Positions 1 to 11,321 of a stretch of DNA of 64,000 nucleotides are shown here, in pieces. The notes under the pieces are model-generated. The model had not been told where the DNA came from and searched no databases. It saw only the letters and a program-made list of their open reading frames with translations. Position 1 is the first letter of the stretch, and each line of letters begins with the position of its first letter. The stretch lies in NCBI RefSeq assembly GCF_050624435.1, contig NC_134537.1, positions 120,703,586-120,767,585 on the forward strand. The letters run 5' to 3'. Origin of the DNA: Tenrec ecaudatus (taxonomy: Eukaryota > Chordata > Mammalia > Afrosoricida > Tenrecidae). The translations under genes and the position numbers were made by a program.

Positions 1-456
1 AACAGATCTGAATTATTCGGTCTAAGTGATTGAGGATGTTTCTGTAACACTTGAGCGGGCATGAGCTTGATAAATCAGGACAGCAGCTAACCTTTCATAC
101 GTCTGTGAAGTATGTGCACGGAGGTAGGATCTGCATTACTCCCAGAATAGGCTCAAAGCAGTTGGGTACAAAACAGAGGTTGCAAATGTGCGAAGTTCAA
201 AGATGAGATGAGAGACATAGCTGGTGCCCACTCAGTGAAGGGACTTGTGTATGAATCACAGGGTTTTGAATCTCAGCAAGAAAGCTTGGGGAAGCATTAA
301 AGACCTTGGAATGAGAGATTGGCATGGCCACATAGGTGCATTAAACAGAGACTCTGGCAGTTGTGCAGAAAGTCAGTGTGGGAGAGGGTAGAAGAAAAAC
401 ACTTTACATGACTTAGCTATAAAGCATAAGAAATTACAAAGACTTGCATATTACTC

Positions 457-533
457 ATTATTCTTAATGATTAATCATTATTTATATGCACTATGTAATC
501 ATTATTCTTAATCATTATTTATATGCACTATAA
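457..533. repeat. Imperfect tandem duplication, about 44-bp unit
   Basis: The stretch beginning attattcttaat at 457 is repeated from 501. The second copy lacks seven bases (gattaat) but otherwise matches through the shared end tatatgcactat. It is AT-rich local duplication with no coding content. The remaining first 530 bases show nothing else I can identify. Confidence 0.75.
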
Positions 534-539
534 ACCAGT

Positions 540-705
540 AGTACATGAATCATCTTTAAATAATTATCTCATCTAATCCTTACAACAAACCTATACCCCA
601 AACTGATAGTGACCCTATATGATGGTTTTATATCTCCATTAGGAAGACCAGGAATCTGAGATTCAGAGCACATGGATTACTTTGCCTGAGATTATACTAG
701 TATCA
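540..705 (-). repeat. MIR SINE remnant, antisense
   Basis: The run resembles the antisense core of MIR: a tatctcatctaatcctt block, then a variable middle, then an 'aggaatctgagattcagag' block followed by a degraded 'cttgcc' region. It is strongly diverged, as expected for a mammal-wide SINE. The identification rests on order of landmarks, not on close identity. Confidence 0.5.
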
Positions 706-714
706 AGTGATAAG

Positions 715-1700
715 TCAATTTTTATACCCAAGTTTGTTTCACTTCAGAATAAAAGCATCAGGAGGCATCTGTCAATGATTCCAGAGTCACTGGTAACGTT
801 AACTCATGGTCCAATTGCACCATCGATCAAAGAGAATTCAGTTGCGGATGGAGCATTTGGGGAAAATGCTGATAAGAGCTGTGTGAACAGGCTGAATTTG
901 AACTTCCCAGTGGATACACGATCTTGGGTGATGGAAAACATTTATATCTGACTCCCAGGTAAAAAGTAGAAGTTGACTTTCAATGAGTCCAGTGCGCCCC
1001 CTCCCCCAATGGAAAGAAATCCAACTCCTCAAGGAAAGTATCTCCAGCTTCTCTTCCTCACCCCACCCTTCCAGGGAGACACAGATTGTGCCAAAAATCA
1101 ACTCCAACCTCTAGTGATGGCACAAGAGAGCCAGAAACTCTCCTCCCTCCTCTCTCTGTCCAGCCCCAGCTCATTCTGCAAAGCCCCTCCCATCTTGGGC
1201 TTGTCCTCCAGTCATGGGCCCAGGGGAACCCTAGTGAAAAACCCTTGGGAGACAAGGGACCCAAGGTGTCCTTGGGCCAAACTGTTCTCCTCTCAGGCCT
1301 ATTGCTCCCACTCTTGTCTTCAAAAGGCGCCCTCCCTGAATGGATCGTCTGCTAGGATGACCACAGCCCAATCCATCAGTTCTTCTTGTCCTGCTGTCTT
1401 AATTCCAACATGAGAAGAGCTGTGCAGTGTAACCGTGAAAAGGATTTTAGTAGTCATAAATCTAAATTGTAATGTGTCATACTAACTACCAGTGAAACAA
1501 AAGAAAAGAAAAACATTGGCGGTTTAAACCCTCCAGTGGTTCCATAGAAGAGAGGCCTGTTAATAGCCTTCCATAAAGATGACAGAGGAAATATATTTCC
1601 GGTAGAGCAAATATATTCTGTTGCACATGGTATTTCTATCAGCCGGAATCCATTTGAGTGGTAACAGATTTGCCTCTTTGATTTGATTGGTTGTTTGAAA
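715..1700. other. Unclassified spacer with GC-richer, stop-poor island
   Basis: Between 973 and 1413 base composition rises in G+C and several frames on both strands stay open at once, the longest 146 codons. Open frames in every register are what low stop-codon density produces in GC-rich DNA. No conserved domain, signal peptide or initiation context is visible. I see no recognisable repeat here either. Confidence 0.4.
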
Positions 1701-1701
1701 T

Positions 1702-1910
1702 GGATCCCTGGTGATGTAATGGTTATGAATTTGGCTGCAATCCACAAGGTGAGCAGTTGAAACCACCAGCCAATCTGAGGGGAAAAGGTGTGGCTTTCTG
1801 CTCCTAGAAAGAGCAACAGTCTCAGAAACTCACGGGGGCAATTCTACCCTGCCTTAGGGGGCCACAATGAGTCCGCATCGATGCGGTGGCAATTGAGTTT
1901 TGGTTTTAGT
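1702..1910 (+). repeat. AfroSINE copy
   Basis: Begins with the AfroSINE head (ggatccctggtgatgtaatgg), continues with the tRNA-like box region and gaaaccaccagcc, and ends with the tail block around gcatcgatgcggtggcaa before a T-rich end (gagttttggtttt). This is a nearly full-length sense copy. AfroSINEs are tRNA-derived and known only from afrotherian mammals. Confidence 0.88.
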
Positions 1911-2856
1911 CTAAATAGAAATGTCCAATAAACAGCTATATATTTATCTGAAATTCATACCTTCAGCTAAACAGTTAATGCCATAAGGAGAGAATTGTGA
2001 GTCAAGGATAAAGCAGTCGGAAAAAAACCCAAGCAAAAGAAAGCCAGAAATCTCACTTAGCTGGAGTCAGGATGCAGTCCATCCATCAATATTAATTATG
2101 TATTTCATGTTCACAAGGTACTGTGTTGTGTCATGCAAAAATAGCACATCGAGAATTCATCTTTGGAGTATAAATGTGGCTCTCGGAGGACAGTCACAAA
2201 CATAAAAGGTTAAAATTAATGTAAGAGCACACAAAAATACTATGGTCAAATATAAGAAGTGTCAATAAACAGCACACCATCAAATTTCTACATAGGTTTT
2301 AGAAAATTGGTCTGTCATTAAGAAATCACTGTGCCAACTGAGAGAACCAGAAAGCTTCAGGGAAAATATACAATGTTAACTTCAGATTAATTGTGGGTCA
2401 GATTCTCCAAGGCATCTTGTTTAAAATGCAAATGTCTGCACCTTGCCCTCCACTGATCTAATTCTGGAGGACTGAATTGGACACAGACATCTGAACTCCA
2501 TCACCATTTTATAAAGAGATGTCAAGGAAGACCTGACTGGTAAAGCAAGGAAGGCTCTGATCAGAGGGTGCTATTCAGGTATCTAAGGGAAAAGAGGTCT
2601 ACGGGATGGTATTTATTGTAGTTGTGCTTTGCCGTGTCCACTTGCCTCTGATGCTGTGCTGAAGAGGCATTCTCACAGACGTGGCGCAGCAGAAGCAGCC
2701 TTTGGCAGTTAGACACATGTTCCTGAGGATCACTAAATGTTATATCATTTAGATTGCAATATGCTGGTTGTAAATGAAAGACCTCTCTCTCTCAAAGCAC
2801 CCAATTGCTCACACATGCCTTATCCCCTGCATTGCATTTAGAAGGGTTTTCTTCAG
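1911..2856. other. Unclassified spacer, possible MER5-like remnant
   Basis: No gene is visible. Around 2390-2480 the order of short blocks (catcttgtttaaaatgcaaa, then a C-rich middle, then ctaattctggaggactgaa) recalls a nonautonomous hAT-Charlie element of the MER5 type. I cannot define terminal repeats or a target duplication, so this is only a suggestion. The rest shows nothing identifiable. Confidence 0.3.
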
Positions 2857-3620
2857 ATGGAGGGGCCTTGGCAACACAGCGGTTACTCGGTAGGCTACTA
2901 ACCACAAGGTCAGCAGTCTAAACCACCAGTTGCTCCAAGGAAGAAAGACAAGGCTTTCTACTCCTGTGAAGAGGAGCAGTCTCAGCAACTCATAGTTCTA
3001 CTCTGTCTGGTAGGGTCACTGTGAGGCAAAATTGACTTGATGTGTTAGTCTAGGTAGATTAGAGAAACAATTCCATAGAAACTCATATGTGTATAAGAGA
3101 GAGTTTTATATAGAGGGTAATTGTACATTAAGAAAGCATCCCAACCCAGTCTGGTCCAAGCCCATAAGTCTGATAACAGCCCATATATCCTATCTATAAA
3201 GTCCTCATCAGACTCACAAAACACATGCAATGATGCTGGATATAGGACGATTACAGGCCAGAGGGTAGAAAGTCTTTGGATGCAGCGGCTTTGTAAGCTT
3301 CTTAGTGCTAGCAGGGGTCTCCATGTAGCTTCTCCAGTTCCCAGAGCACACGGTCTTCCAGCGTAGTGCCACGTGTCTTGTCCGTTGAGCGTCTCCAAGG
3401 GAGTGAGCCAAGAGAAAGAGTCTGTCTCCCGCCTCCAAGTCGGAAATCCAGGAATTCCCTGAATTCTCAAGAGAAGGCCATGCCCACACAGAGCCCTCAT
3501 TGGCTATGATCCAACTGAAAGACTAGACTCCACCCCTTTACTCTTAACTCTGGCAAATCTCAAATAGACTCCAGATTCTATAACTCCCCCACTCGATGAC
3601 AGTGGGTTTGAGTTTTATTG
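2857..3620 (+). repeat. AfroSINE copy split by an LTR-like insertion
   Basis: The 5' part (2857-3040) runs from the head through ggtcagcagtctaaaccacc to aaattgacttgatg. The tail then resumes at 3592 as ctcgatgacagtgggtttgag. The two halves join into one ordinary AfroSINE if 3041-3590 is removed. The insertion point lies inside the normally uninterrupted block reading gactcgatggcagtg, so the SINE predates the inserted element. Confidence 0.82.
3041..3590 (-). mobile_element. LTR-like interspersed repeat, antisense
   Basis: Starts TGTGTTAGTCTAGG, shows the diagnostic 'tagagaaacaa' and 'gtataagagagagttttatat' blocks, and ends near ataactccccca. Related copies occur at 21988-22402 and 27980-28393 on this strand and at 31091, 38443 and 63150 on the other. 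TG/CA-type ends, a polyadenylation-like AATAAA in some copies and short target duplications suggest a solo LTR of an old retroelement. I cannot give a family name. Here it interrupts an AfroSINE, with ctTgatg/ctCgatg flanking the junctions. Confidence 0.6.
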
Positions 3621-3621
3621 C

Positions 3622-3805
3622 TATGGAAGAGCCCTGGGGGTTAGCCATAATGTCAAAAGGTGAAACCCAGCCACTCCATGGGAAATAGATGAGGAAGCTG
3701 TCTGCTCCCATAAAGATGCACAGCCTTGGAAATACTAAGGAGCCATTCTATTCTGTCACATAAGGTCAGTATTCATCAGAATTGACTAGATGGCAGTCAG
3801 TTGGT
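3622..3805 (+). repeat. AfroSINE copy, sense
   Basis: Head (gaagagccctggggg), middle (gatgaggaagctgtctgctcccataaagatg) and tail (cagaattgactagatggcag) appear in the right order. It directly follows the end of the split copy, so the 2.9-4.0 kb stretch is a SINE cluster. Confidence 0.8.
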
Positions 3806-3857
3806 TAGAACTTAGAGATACAGACCACAAGGGAAGGTTACTAGCGTTCACGTATTT

Positions 3858-4033
3858 ACCAGTTGCTGTTGAGTCAATTCTAAGTACAACTGAGTTCCGT
3901 AGGATTTGCAGTGATGGATTTTTCAGAAGTAGGTCACCAGATTTTTTCCCCCAGTCACCTCTGGGCAAATAGACAATCAGCCTCTTGGTTCCCAGTTGAA
4001 GCACATTAGCTGTTTGTACCATTCAGAGATCCC
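3858..4033 (-). repeat. AfroSINE-related copy, second subfamily, antisense
   Basis: Begins with the antisense tail (gttgctgttgagtcaattct) and ends with a gctgtttgtacc head that differs from the common AfroSINE head. The same alternative head is present at about 53950-54133. Sharing the tail but not the head marks it as a distinct subfamily. Confidence 0.6.
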
Positions 4034-4040
4034 TCATAAG

Positions 4041-5204
4041 AAGGGACAGACATTTAAAGACTGCTATCAAGTGATGTCTTATAAATCTTAACTTTCAATC
4101 TTTCAACATTTAACAACAAAAGATTAAACCATTTTGAGTCTTTCTGGCTTGATATCATGATTCTTCCAAAGTTTCTCTATCCTTGCCTGACCAAGACATT
4201 TCTATAAAATAAAAGTTTGTGTGAATAAATTTAATGATATGGATCAAAATGCATGCCCGGAGAGAAACAATCGAACAGCAAGCTTGTTTTATTTTACAAG
4301 ATGTGTTGTGAACGTTACATTTTGAGCTGTTAGTTTATTGTGGTGATAAGAAATAGATACTATGTCGACAAATCGTGCGAGTACCAAGAGCAGCTTATGT
4401 TAGTTCAATAGTCATTTTCCTTCCCTGTTTTAAAGCAATGCTGACTCATTCTCTTTCAAACATCTATTCTTTAATTAATCACTGGAGACATTTTTCTTAG
4501 TCTCTTTAGTATCTAAGTTGAGCTTTTCAGAAATTCCCCGTCTCCCAAGAAAGAGGTTTCTTTGCATGCTCATCTTCTCCTGAAGCAAGCTCTTCCTTTT
4601 ATATCTTTACCTTCCATTGAATGCCAAATGTCTCGTCAAACGTTTTAACTCTTTTTAGCTTACATTTTACTAAACTGGAAAAGGTTAGTCATCCCACAAA
4701 ATGTATGCACCCAGTATAATGAATTTTGTCGATTAATAAAGTTTGTGAACTTGTGGTTAAAATAGTTTCTAATTGTAATAAAAATGTTTACAGGAGCTTG
4801 AGTAGTTTGAATTCAAATATCATATTAATAACCATGGGAGACATACATCACACAATTCAGTCCTCAAAAGGCCAAGCGAAGAAATAGTTACTGTCCCAGA
4901 GCTGGTGCAGTACACACTTTCTTGTTGTGTTATTCCAATGTCAGCACTTCATTTTAATGACAACCGGATCTCTGATTTTCATTGTGAAATCCTTGAATGT
5001 TAACAACCTATTTAGAGTATATTGAGTTTATAGGTATGACCAAATGAAGCCTGAAATTTATTGTAAGGAAATTGTGCATATTATATGAGATATATCCTTT
5101 TTTTTGATGAGCAAAAGGTAACAATTTAAATAGAAGAGCAGTTAGATAGGAAGATTCATGTCCATTATCTCATGTCATTATTGTCAATGTCTCTCCAGTC
5201 TAGC
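4041..5204. other. Unclassified AT-rich spacer
   Basis: I see no open frame of note, no interspersed repeat and no structured element in this stretch. Confidence 0.4.
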
Positions 5205-7022
5205 ATGTTGTTGTTAGATGCCGTTGAATCAGTTCCAACCCACAGCTACTACGTGCACAACAGAACAAGCCAGCGCACAGTCCATAACAATTGCTGGTCC
5301 TCACAATTATCCTTCTCCTGAGCCCACTGAGGCAGCCCCTGTGTCAGTCCATCTCATCAAGGGCCTTCCTCTTTTTTCATCCCTCCACTCTTCCAAACAT
5401 AATGTCCTGCTCCGGGGAATGGTTTCTTCTCATAATGTGTTCAAAGCATGTTAGACGAAGTCTTACCATTCTTGTCTCTAAGGAGCACAATGGCCTAACT
5501 TCCTCTAGTACAGATCAGTTTGTTCTCTTAGCTGTCCATGGTAATTTCAATATTCTTCTCCAGCACAATTCAAGCGCATGTATTCTTCTCCGGCATTCCT
5601 TATTCAATGTCTAACTTTCACACGCCTGTGATGCAATGGAAAATACCATTGCTTGGGTGAGGCACACTTTAGTCCTCAAAGTAGCAGTCTAGTTCTTCAG
5701 TACTCTAAAGAGGCCTTATGAACTAGGTTTACCTAGTATAATATGTCTTTTGATCTCTTGACTGCTGCTTCCCTGAGCACTGGTTGTGGATCCAAGTAAG
5801 GCAAAATCCTTGACAACTTCAACCCTTCCACCATTTTTCTTGATGTTACCTATTGGTCCAGTTGTGAGGATTTTTATCTTCCTTACATTGAATTGTAAGT
5901 CACGCTGAAGGGGACAATCTACATCAGGTTGATCTACAAAAGTAAGTGCTTTGCTGATGGTGCCCAGATATCAAAAGATACAGTGTCTGGGGTCTTGAAG
6001 GTAAGCAAGCGGCCATCTAGCTCGGAAGCAACAAAGCCCACATAGAAGGAGCTCGCCAGCCTGTGGGATCACGAGGTGTTGAAGGGATCAAGTATAAGGC
6101 ATCATCAAAACAAAAAACATTTATCATAGTGAATGAGAGGGGGGAGTGCGGAGTAGAGACTCAAAGCCTATTTGTAGGCCACTGGACACCCGGAGGAGAT
6201 GAGCCTGTCAGGGTGCAATGTAGCAATGATCAAAAATACAACTTTCCTCTAGTTCCTAAATGCTTCCTCCCCACCCACTATTATGATCACAATTCTACCT
6301 TGCAAGTCTGGCTAGACCAGAGGATATACACTGGTACAGATAGGAACTGGAGACACAGGGAATTCAGGGCATATGATCCCTTCAGGATCAGTGGTGTGAG
6401 TGGTGGTACTGGGAGGGTAGAGGAAGGGTGGGTTAGAAAGGGGGAACTGATTACAAGGATCTGCATGTGACCTCCTCCTTGGGGGACAGACAACAGAAAA
6501 GTGGGTGAAGGGAGATGTCAGACAGGGCAAGATATGACAAAATAATAATTTATAAGTTATCGAAGGTTCATGAGGGAGGGGGAAGCAGGGAGGGAGGGGA
6601 AAAATGAGGACCTGATGCCAGGGGCTTAGGTGGAGAGCAAATGTTTTGAGAATGATGAGGGCAATGGATATACCAATGTGCTCTACACAATTGATGTACT
6701 TAGGGACTGTGATAAGAGTTGTTTGAGCCCCTAATAATAATTTTAAAAAGATTAAAAAGAAAAAGTGCTTCAAGTCCTCCTCACTTTTCACAAGCAAGGT
6801 TATGTGATCTGCATACTGAAGGTTGTTGATAAGCCTTCCTTCAATCCTGATACCACACCCTTCCAGTTTCTCTACATGCTCAGCGTACAGATTGAAAAAG
6901 CATGGTAAGAGGATATAACCCTAACATACCCCTTACCTGATTTCAAACCATGTAGTATGCCCTTGCTCAATTTAGGATCCTCCTCTATTTCTTGATTCAC
7001 AATTAGAAGAACTCTTCCTAAA
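5205..7022 (-). mobile_element. RTE/BovB-like LINE, antisense, split by an L1
   Basis: The left part (5205-5943) starts with the antisense RTE 3' tail (ttgttgttagatgccgttga) and continues through the C-terminal coding region. The right part (6760-7022) continues upstream with the reverse-transcriptase region (gcttcaagtcctcctcac, then a 'gcatactgaaggttgttgataagcc' equivalent of the YADD-encoding region). Frames are broken throughout. RTE-clade LINEs supply the retrotransposition machinery that AfroSINEs are thought to use, and the two share a 3' tail. The copy is 5' truncated. Confidence 0.78.
5952..6758 (+). mobile_element. 5'-truncated L1 3' end, sense
   Basis: Long copy of the lineage's common L1 3' end: gatggtgcccagatatcaaa at the left, ggatcacgaggtgttgaagg, the G-rich tract near 6575-6600, and the terminal gataagagttgtttgagccc plus an A-rich end. 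It interrupts the antisense RTE. A short target duplication (agtgctt at about 5945 and 6764) flanks it, so it is younger than the RTE. The 135-codon frame at 6063-6470 is a chance reading of this element. Confidence 0.8.
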
Positions 7023-7039
7023 GTAAAAGTACATAAAAA

Positions 7040-7150
7040 TAATAATCCATACTGTGCCTCACAGTTTATAAAGAGTTTTTAATACATATCAACAGTTTAA
7101 TACTCTCACCAATCCCAGGAAGAAGGCATTAAAATGCTTATTTTGCACGT
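7040..7150 (-). repeat. MIR-like remnant, antisense
   Basis: Degraded blocks ctcacagtttataaagag and aatactctcaccaatccc followed by aggaagaaggcattaaaatg have the order of an antisense MIR core. Identity is low. Confidence 0.35.
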
Positions 7151-7210
7151 AACCAAACCAAACTCACTGCCTTCAAGTCAATTCTGACTCATAATGTGAG
7201 GAAAGGAGAT
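7150..7210 (-). repeat. AfroSINE 3' fragment, antisense
   Basis: Reads aaccaaaccaaactcactgc then cttcaagtcaattctgactc, the reverse complement of the AfroSINE tail and its A/T-rich end. The remainder of the element is absent. Confidence 0.75.
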
Positions 7211-9670
7211 TTAAAGCAATGGACCTGGTGGTTAGTTGAGTATGATGGTCTTCCTATTCCCAGTAAAATGCATATTTGTGTAGGTGGGTGGTATTCCTTG
7301 GCTGTTCATTATGCAGTCCCCTTCTTATTAGATGGCAGGAAGGGCAGGCTGTCATAACTGTGTCGAAATCCTGTTGTTTAGCTGGGACCTGTCTTCCAAT
7401 TTAGTGCTCTGAAAGGCCATAGTCTATCTCTCATCTAAATACCTGGCAGAAAGGGTGGGCCATGGCCTAGACACAATCAATTTTGTTTTGATTCCTGAGG
7501 AAAAAAATGTGAAGTTGAAAGAACGCTAAGAATATATCTAGAGTTGTTAAGTGTGACTGGTGACGTCACATTTGCAAGATCAAGGTCAGCAGTATACATG
7601 GAGGCCAACATACCCGGTAACTAAATATTGAAAAGGTAATAAAATATTGAAAGATACACACACACACACATTACGCAAAAAAATTTAGAAGATAGTTATC
7701 TGATTGATAGGTTGGAAAGAGATGCACATTTGTGCCCATTCCAAAGAAACATGACCCAAGAGAATGTGGAAATTATTGAACGTTATCAGTGATAGCACAT
7801 AAAGTAAAATTTTGCTGAAAATATGCAAAATCAAAAATGAATATAGCAATATACGGAAAGGGAGTTGTCAGAAATTCAAGCAGAATTCAGAAAAGGGCCC
7901 AGAAGGAGGGATAACACTGTTGGTGGCAGAAAGATGGTGGCGAAGGGCAGAGAATAATAGAAAGGTGTTTGTGTGTGTTTTATTGACTAAGCAAAGGTAT
8001 TTAACTGTGTGGATCGCAACAAATTTGGATAACATTGTGAGAAATATAAATTCCATAATACTAAATCATGCTCATTCAGGACCTGCTCAAGGACCAGTGA
8101 GTGGGCAGTTGTTGGAACAGAACAAGGGAATATTCTGCGTGGTTTAAAATCAAGAAAGGTGTGCATAAGACTCGTATGTTTTTATCACAATTTATTGAAT
8201 TTATATGCTGAGAAAATAATCTGGGACTGTAACCAACACAGTGCAACTCAGCACGCGGTTTGAAAAAAGACAGCATTTTCCACCTATACACCTCTACCCC
8301 GCCCACACGGTGGAGAAGAGAAGGGGTTGGCAGTGACCGGAAAGTAGTGAGGGAAAACAGCTGAGGACAGTCTGGGCAATGTCAAGTCCATGATAAATAC
8401 CCCACGAGCACTCTGGACAGCAGGGAGGAAGGAGTTTCTGGCTTTCGTTTTTCTTTTTTCATCATAAAGATTCTTATTTTTATGGAGCTGCTTTTGTTTT
8501 ATTTCGTGTTTGAAGTAATCAACATTTCTTAGGCTTCAATGTGCACACCAGTCAGCAGGCATTACTGTGATTTGGTACAAGAGTGGGAGCCAGGGTTCTA
8601 TATTCCTTGATGATGCAATGCTGCTGGTCCTCATTCCACTCTGAATAGCCATATTTTAAAGTAGTTGTATGCATTCAATTGGCTGAATCCACTAGAGCTT
8701 CTGCCTTTCTACATGAAACAGCTTCAAAAAAGTTTACCGATAAATGGAAATGTTTCAAGAATGTTTTGAAGCCCCCTCATATATTGTTTAATGTATCAGC
8801 CCCATTATTTCATATTGTTTTATTTATTTTATTTTTATTGTTTTTATATTTCATATTGTCTTTTTTTTTACCGTAACCAGAGTTAACAAGTTAGATGAAA
8901 CATTGAGGGGGTAAAAATAAACAGTATCTTGTGCTGGTTCTGTACACACACAATGCTACTATGTTAGTGAAAAATTAAGATAAATTACAAAATCCAAAGT
9001 CAATAGATATCAATTATAGAGAACACTTGTAATATAAATAAAGCAAGCACCATTTTTGATATTAAAAGCAAATCATTTTCATGTATTTCCTTACTTAAAG
9101 AAAAATAAATATATTGTACAACCACATTGTATTTGAATGAAACCGACTGTATTTAGTTTACTATATTGTGAGCATTATCATTTCAATACTTATTTCTCTA
9201 ACTGCTTTTTAATGGTTGAATATTATATCATCAATGTGAAATTGTCTTTCTGAAATATAACTTAATGTTGGCCGCTTTGATTGTCTTCATTATTTATTAT
9301 TAAAAAACAATATCAATGAACACCCTGGGAGCAAATTTATTATTTGGATTACACTTAATTATTTTCATAGGATATACAAATCCTTTATATTAGTCTAATG
9401 AGTTATAATACAATTAGCTTCACAGTCTTCAAACAAATCAAGGATGACATATTTCTTTAATTTGAGAATTACCTACTTTGCAATTTCTCATGATTGGACA
9501 ATATTAAGCTTTAAGATGTAATATTATTTGAACAGAAAATTAAAATACATCTTGAGAAGGCAAAGTAAAATATTATGTTGAAATGTGCAAAGATCTGGAA
9601 CTAGAAAACAAAAGGGAAGAACACGCTCAGCACATCTAAGTTGAAAAAACTAAAAAAAAAAATCAAGTCT
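7211..9670. other. Unclassified spacer
   Basis: AT-rich sequence without a supported gene. It contains a short (CA)n run at about 7656-7671 and one palindromic TGACGTCA at 7561-7568, the full cAMP-response-element core, in no visible promoter context. Polypyrimidine and T-rich runs occur near 8440-8480 and 8815-8870. Short open frames (for example 111 codons at 7812) show no domain. Confidence 0.4.
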
Positions 9671-9679
9671 TGAGTTGTT

Positions 9680-10207
9680 ATAAAGGATTCTATGGGCAAA
9701 ATACTGAATGATGTTGGAATCATCAAAAGAAACTGGAAAACATGTACACAGCTACTATACCAGAAGGAATTGCTCTACAGTCAACCATTTCAAGGAGTAG
9801 TGTATGATCAAGCCATGATGGTATTGGTGTCTGGTAAAAGCATGGACACCCTTCCCCCAGACTGGGTTTCCCAGAAACGGGCTAGTTCTGCGAACAGCTG
9901 CACCCTCTAAAAGCACAGACCGCTCATATCATTGTTCCTAGAACCAGAGCAGACTGACCTTGTACAACGAACAAACAGCCATGTACGCCCCACTGAGCAA
10001 AACCGCACCTTACGTCAACTCTCCAGAAGCTTCAACGGGGGGCGTATAAAAAACCCCTCAAGTGCTCCCCTGTGGTGGCTTCCACAGCTTCACTTTACTG
10101 TGGGCTGTTGAACCTGTCCGCTTGTCCCCAATAAAGCCTGCTTTTTAATCAGTCCTCGGAGAGTATGGTCCATCTCTTCTCATTTCATGCCTCAGTTTAC
10201 CTAACAA
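9680..10207 (+). mobile_element. Probable solo LTR of an endogenous retroelement
   Basis: The 3' part has LTR architecture in order: a TATA-like gcgtataaaaaacc at about 10044, a 'tcacttt' transcription-start-like region, AATAAAGCCTGC at about 10130, and a 3' end reading cctcagtttacctaaca. This matches U3-R-U5 with the polyadenylation signal 50-80 bp before the end. The 5' boundary is uncertain: I find no convincing TG start with a matching target duplication. No gag, pol or env region adjoins it. Confidence 0.55.
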
Positions 10208-10256
10208 TTTGAAGTAGAATTTTAAGCTGCATTGAAGGCATTAGTGCAAAGTAAGA

Positions 10257-10431
10257 CTCTAGAGCAATGGTTCTCAACCTGTGGGTTGCAACCTCTTTGG
10301 GAATCGAATGACCTGTTTACAGGGGTCATCTGATTCATAACAGTAGCAAAATTACAGTTATGAAGTAGCAACATGAGGAGCTGTATTAAAGGGTCATGGC
10401 ATTAGGAAAGTTGAGAACCACTGCTCTATAG
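10257..10431. mobile_element. SPIN-type nonautonomous hAT transposon
   Basis: The element is 159 bp (10265-10423). It opens CAATGGTTCTCAACCTGTGG and closes gttgagaaccactg, giving terminal inverted repeats that match at 13 of 14 positions. Flanking 8-bp duplications are ctctagag (10257-10264) and ctctatag (10424-10431). They match at 7 of 8 and fit the hAT nTnnnnAn preference. The interior (aaaattacagttatgaagta, ctgtattaaagggtc) is that of the SPIN family, described as horizontally transferred into several tetrapods including tenrec, bushbaby, murine rodents and a bat. No transposase is encoded. Confidence 0.9.
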
Positions 10432-11320
10432 GGAGTCAAAATAGCAGCCAGGTACAATCACCTACCTGGCGTGGCTAGATCAGAAAATTAAGAGGGATAG
10501 GAAGCAAGCCCTAGGAGAAAGCAATAGGAATGAAGGTCCAGAGAGACTTAGGGGGAGGTGGTGTTAGGTAGCTAGCACAGGGACTGGGGTGTCCATTGCA
10601 CATGCTCAGAGGTTTGAGCTTCCTGGCCAGGAAGGGGGGGGGTGTAAACCTAGGTGGGTGTTACACCTGGATTGGCCCATCTGGGACAGGTGCATTCAAT
10701 TCCAGTAATGGGATGGACCAGTATTGTTGACCACTCCTCCCCACAGCAGAGGAGCTGAAAGGGGGGGGGGGGGGCAGATCCAGAGCCAACCACAGTGTCT
10801 TTTTTTTTTTTTGTCTCTTCAGCAGCTTCTCGGCAGGCTGTATGGGGGTGAAGGGTGCGGAGGGTGGCTGTGTAAAACCTGAAACTTTTATAAAACTCAC
10901 ATGGATCACAAGTGAATTCTTTCTCGTGTGAAGCCAAGGTCTGAGGTATTTCTCCCACAAGAGAGAGCTAACAGAGGAGGTGGGGGAAGGGAGTGGTGAG
11001 CAAAAAAAACGCCATATGGGAACAACTAGGGAATTAAATCAACAACGAGGAGGACACAGAGATCATGGGGGTGTTGGAGCAATAGCAATCCAGCTGAGAG
11101 GAATTACTAAGAGGCAGAAGAAGGATGGTGGGGAAGAAGAGAGGTAAAAGGAAACAGGAGAAACCCAGGAAGCAAAGCTATGGATAGAGGTTAATTCCCC
11201 GTTTCACCCATTTTTTTTAAGTTGTTTCAGTTTTTATAATTTTTTGCTTTCTTTTCAGTAGAGAATTTTCTATTTTGTCTATTCTTTGTTGTTGATTTTA
11301 TTGTTTGTTTGAATAAGGAG
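10432..11320. other. Unclassified spacer with homopolymer runs
   Basis: Contains a long G run near 10759-10774, a T run at 10800-10812 and a smaller G run near 10634-10642. The rest is G-rich, purine-biased sequence. The overlapping open frames at 10650-10960 read through these runs and carry no domain. Confidence 0.5.
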
Positions 11321-11321
11321 A

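Noticed and set aside
973..1413. 146-codon open frame on the plus strand
   Set aside because: Other frames on both strands are open over the same GC-rich stretch, and no domain, conserved motif or initiation context is visible.
1702..1790. tRNA-like sequence in the AfroSINE heads
   Set aside because: The similarity comes from the tRNA origin of the SINE; no copy can fold as an intact tRNA gene.
6063..6470. 135-codon open frame
   Set aside because: It lies wholly inside the 3' untranslated part of a truncated L1, whose other copies do not keep the frame.
7561..7568. Full cAMP-response-element palindrome TGACGTCA (another at 17993)
   Set aside because: An eight-base motif is expected to occur by chance in a window this size, and neither site has promoter context.
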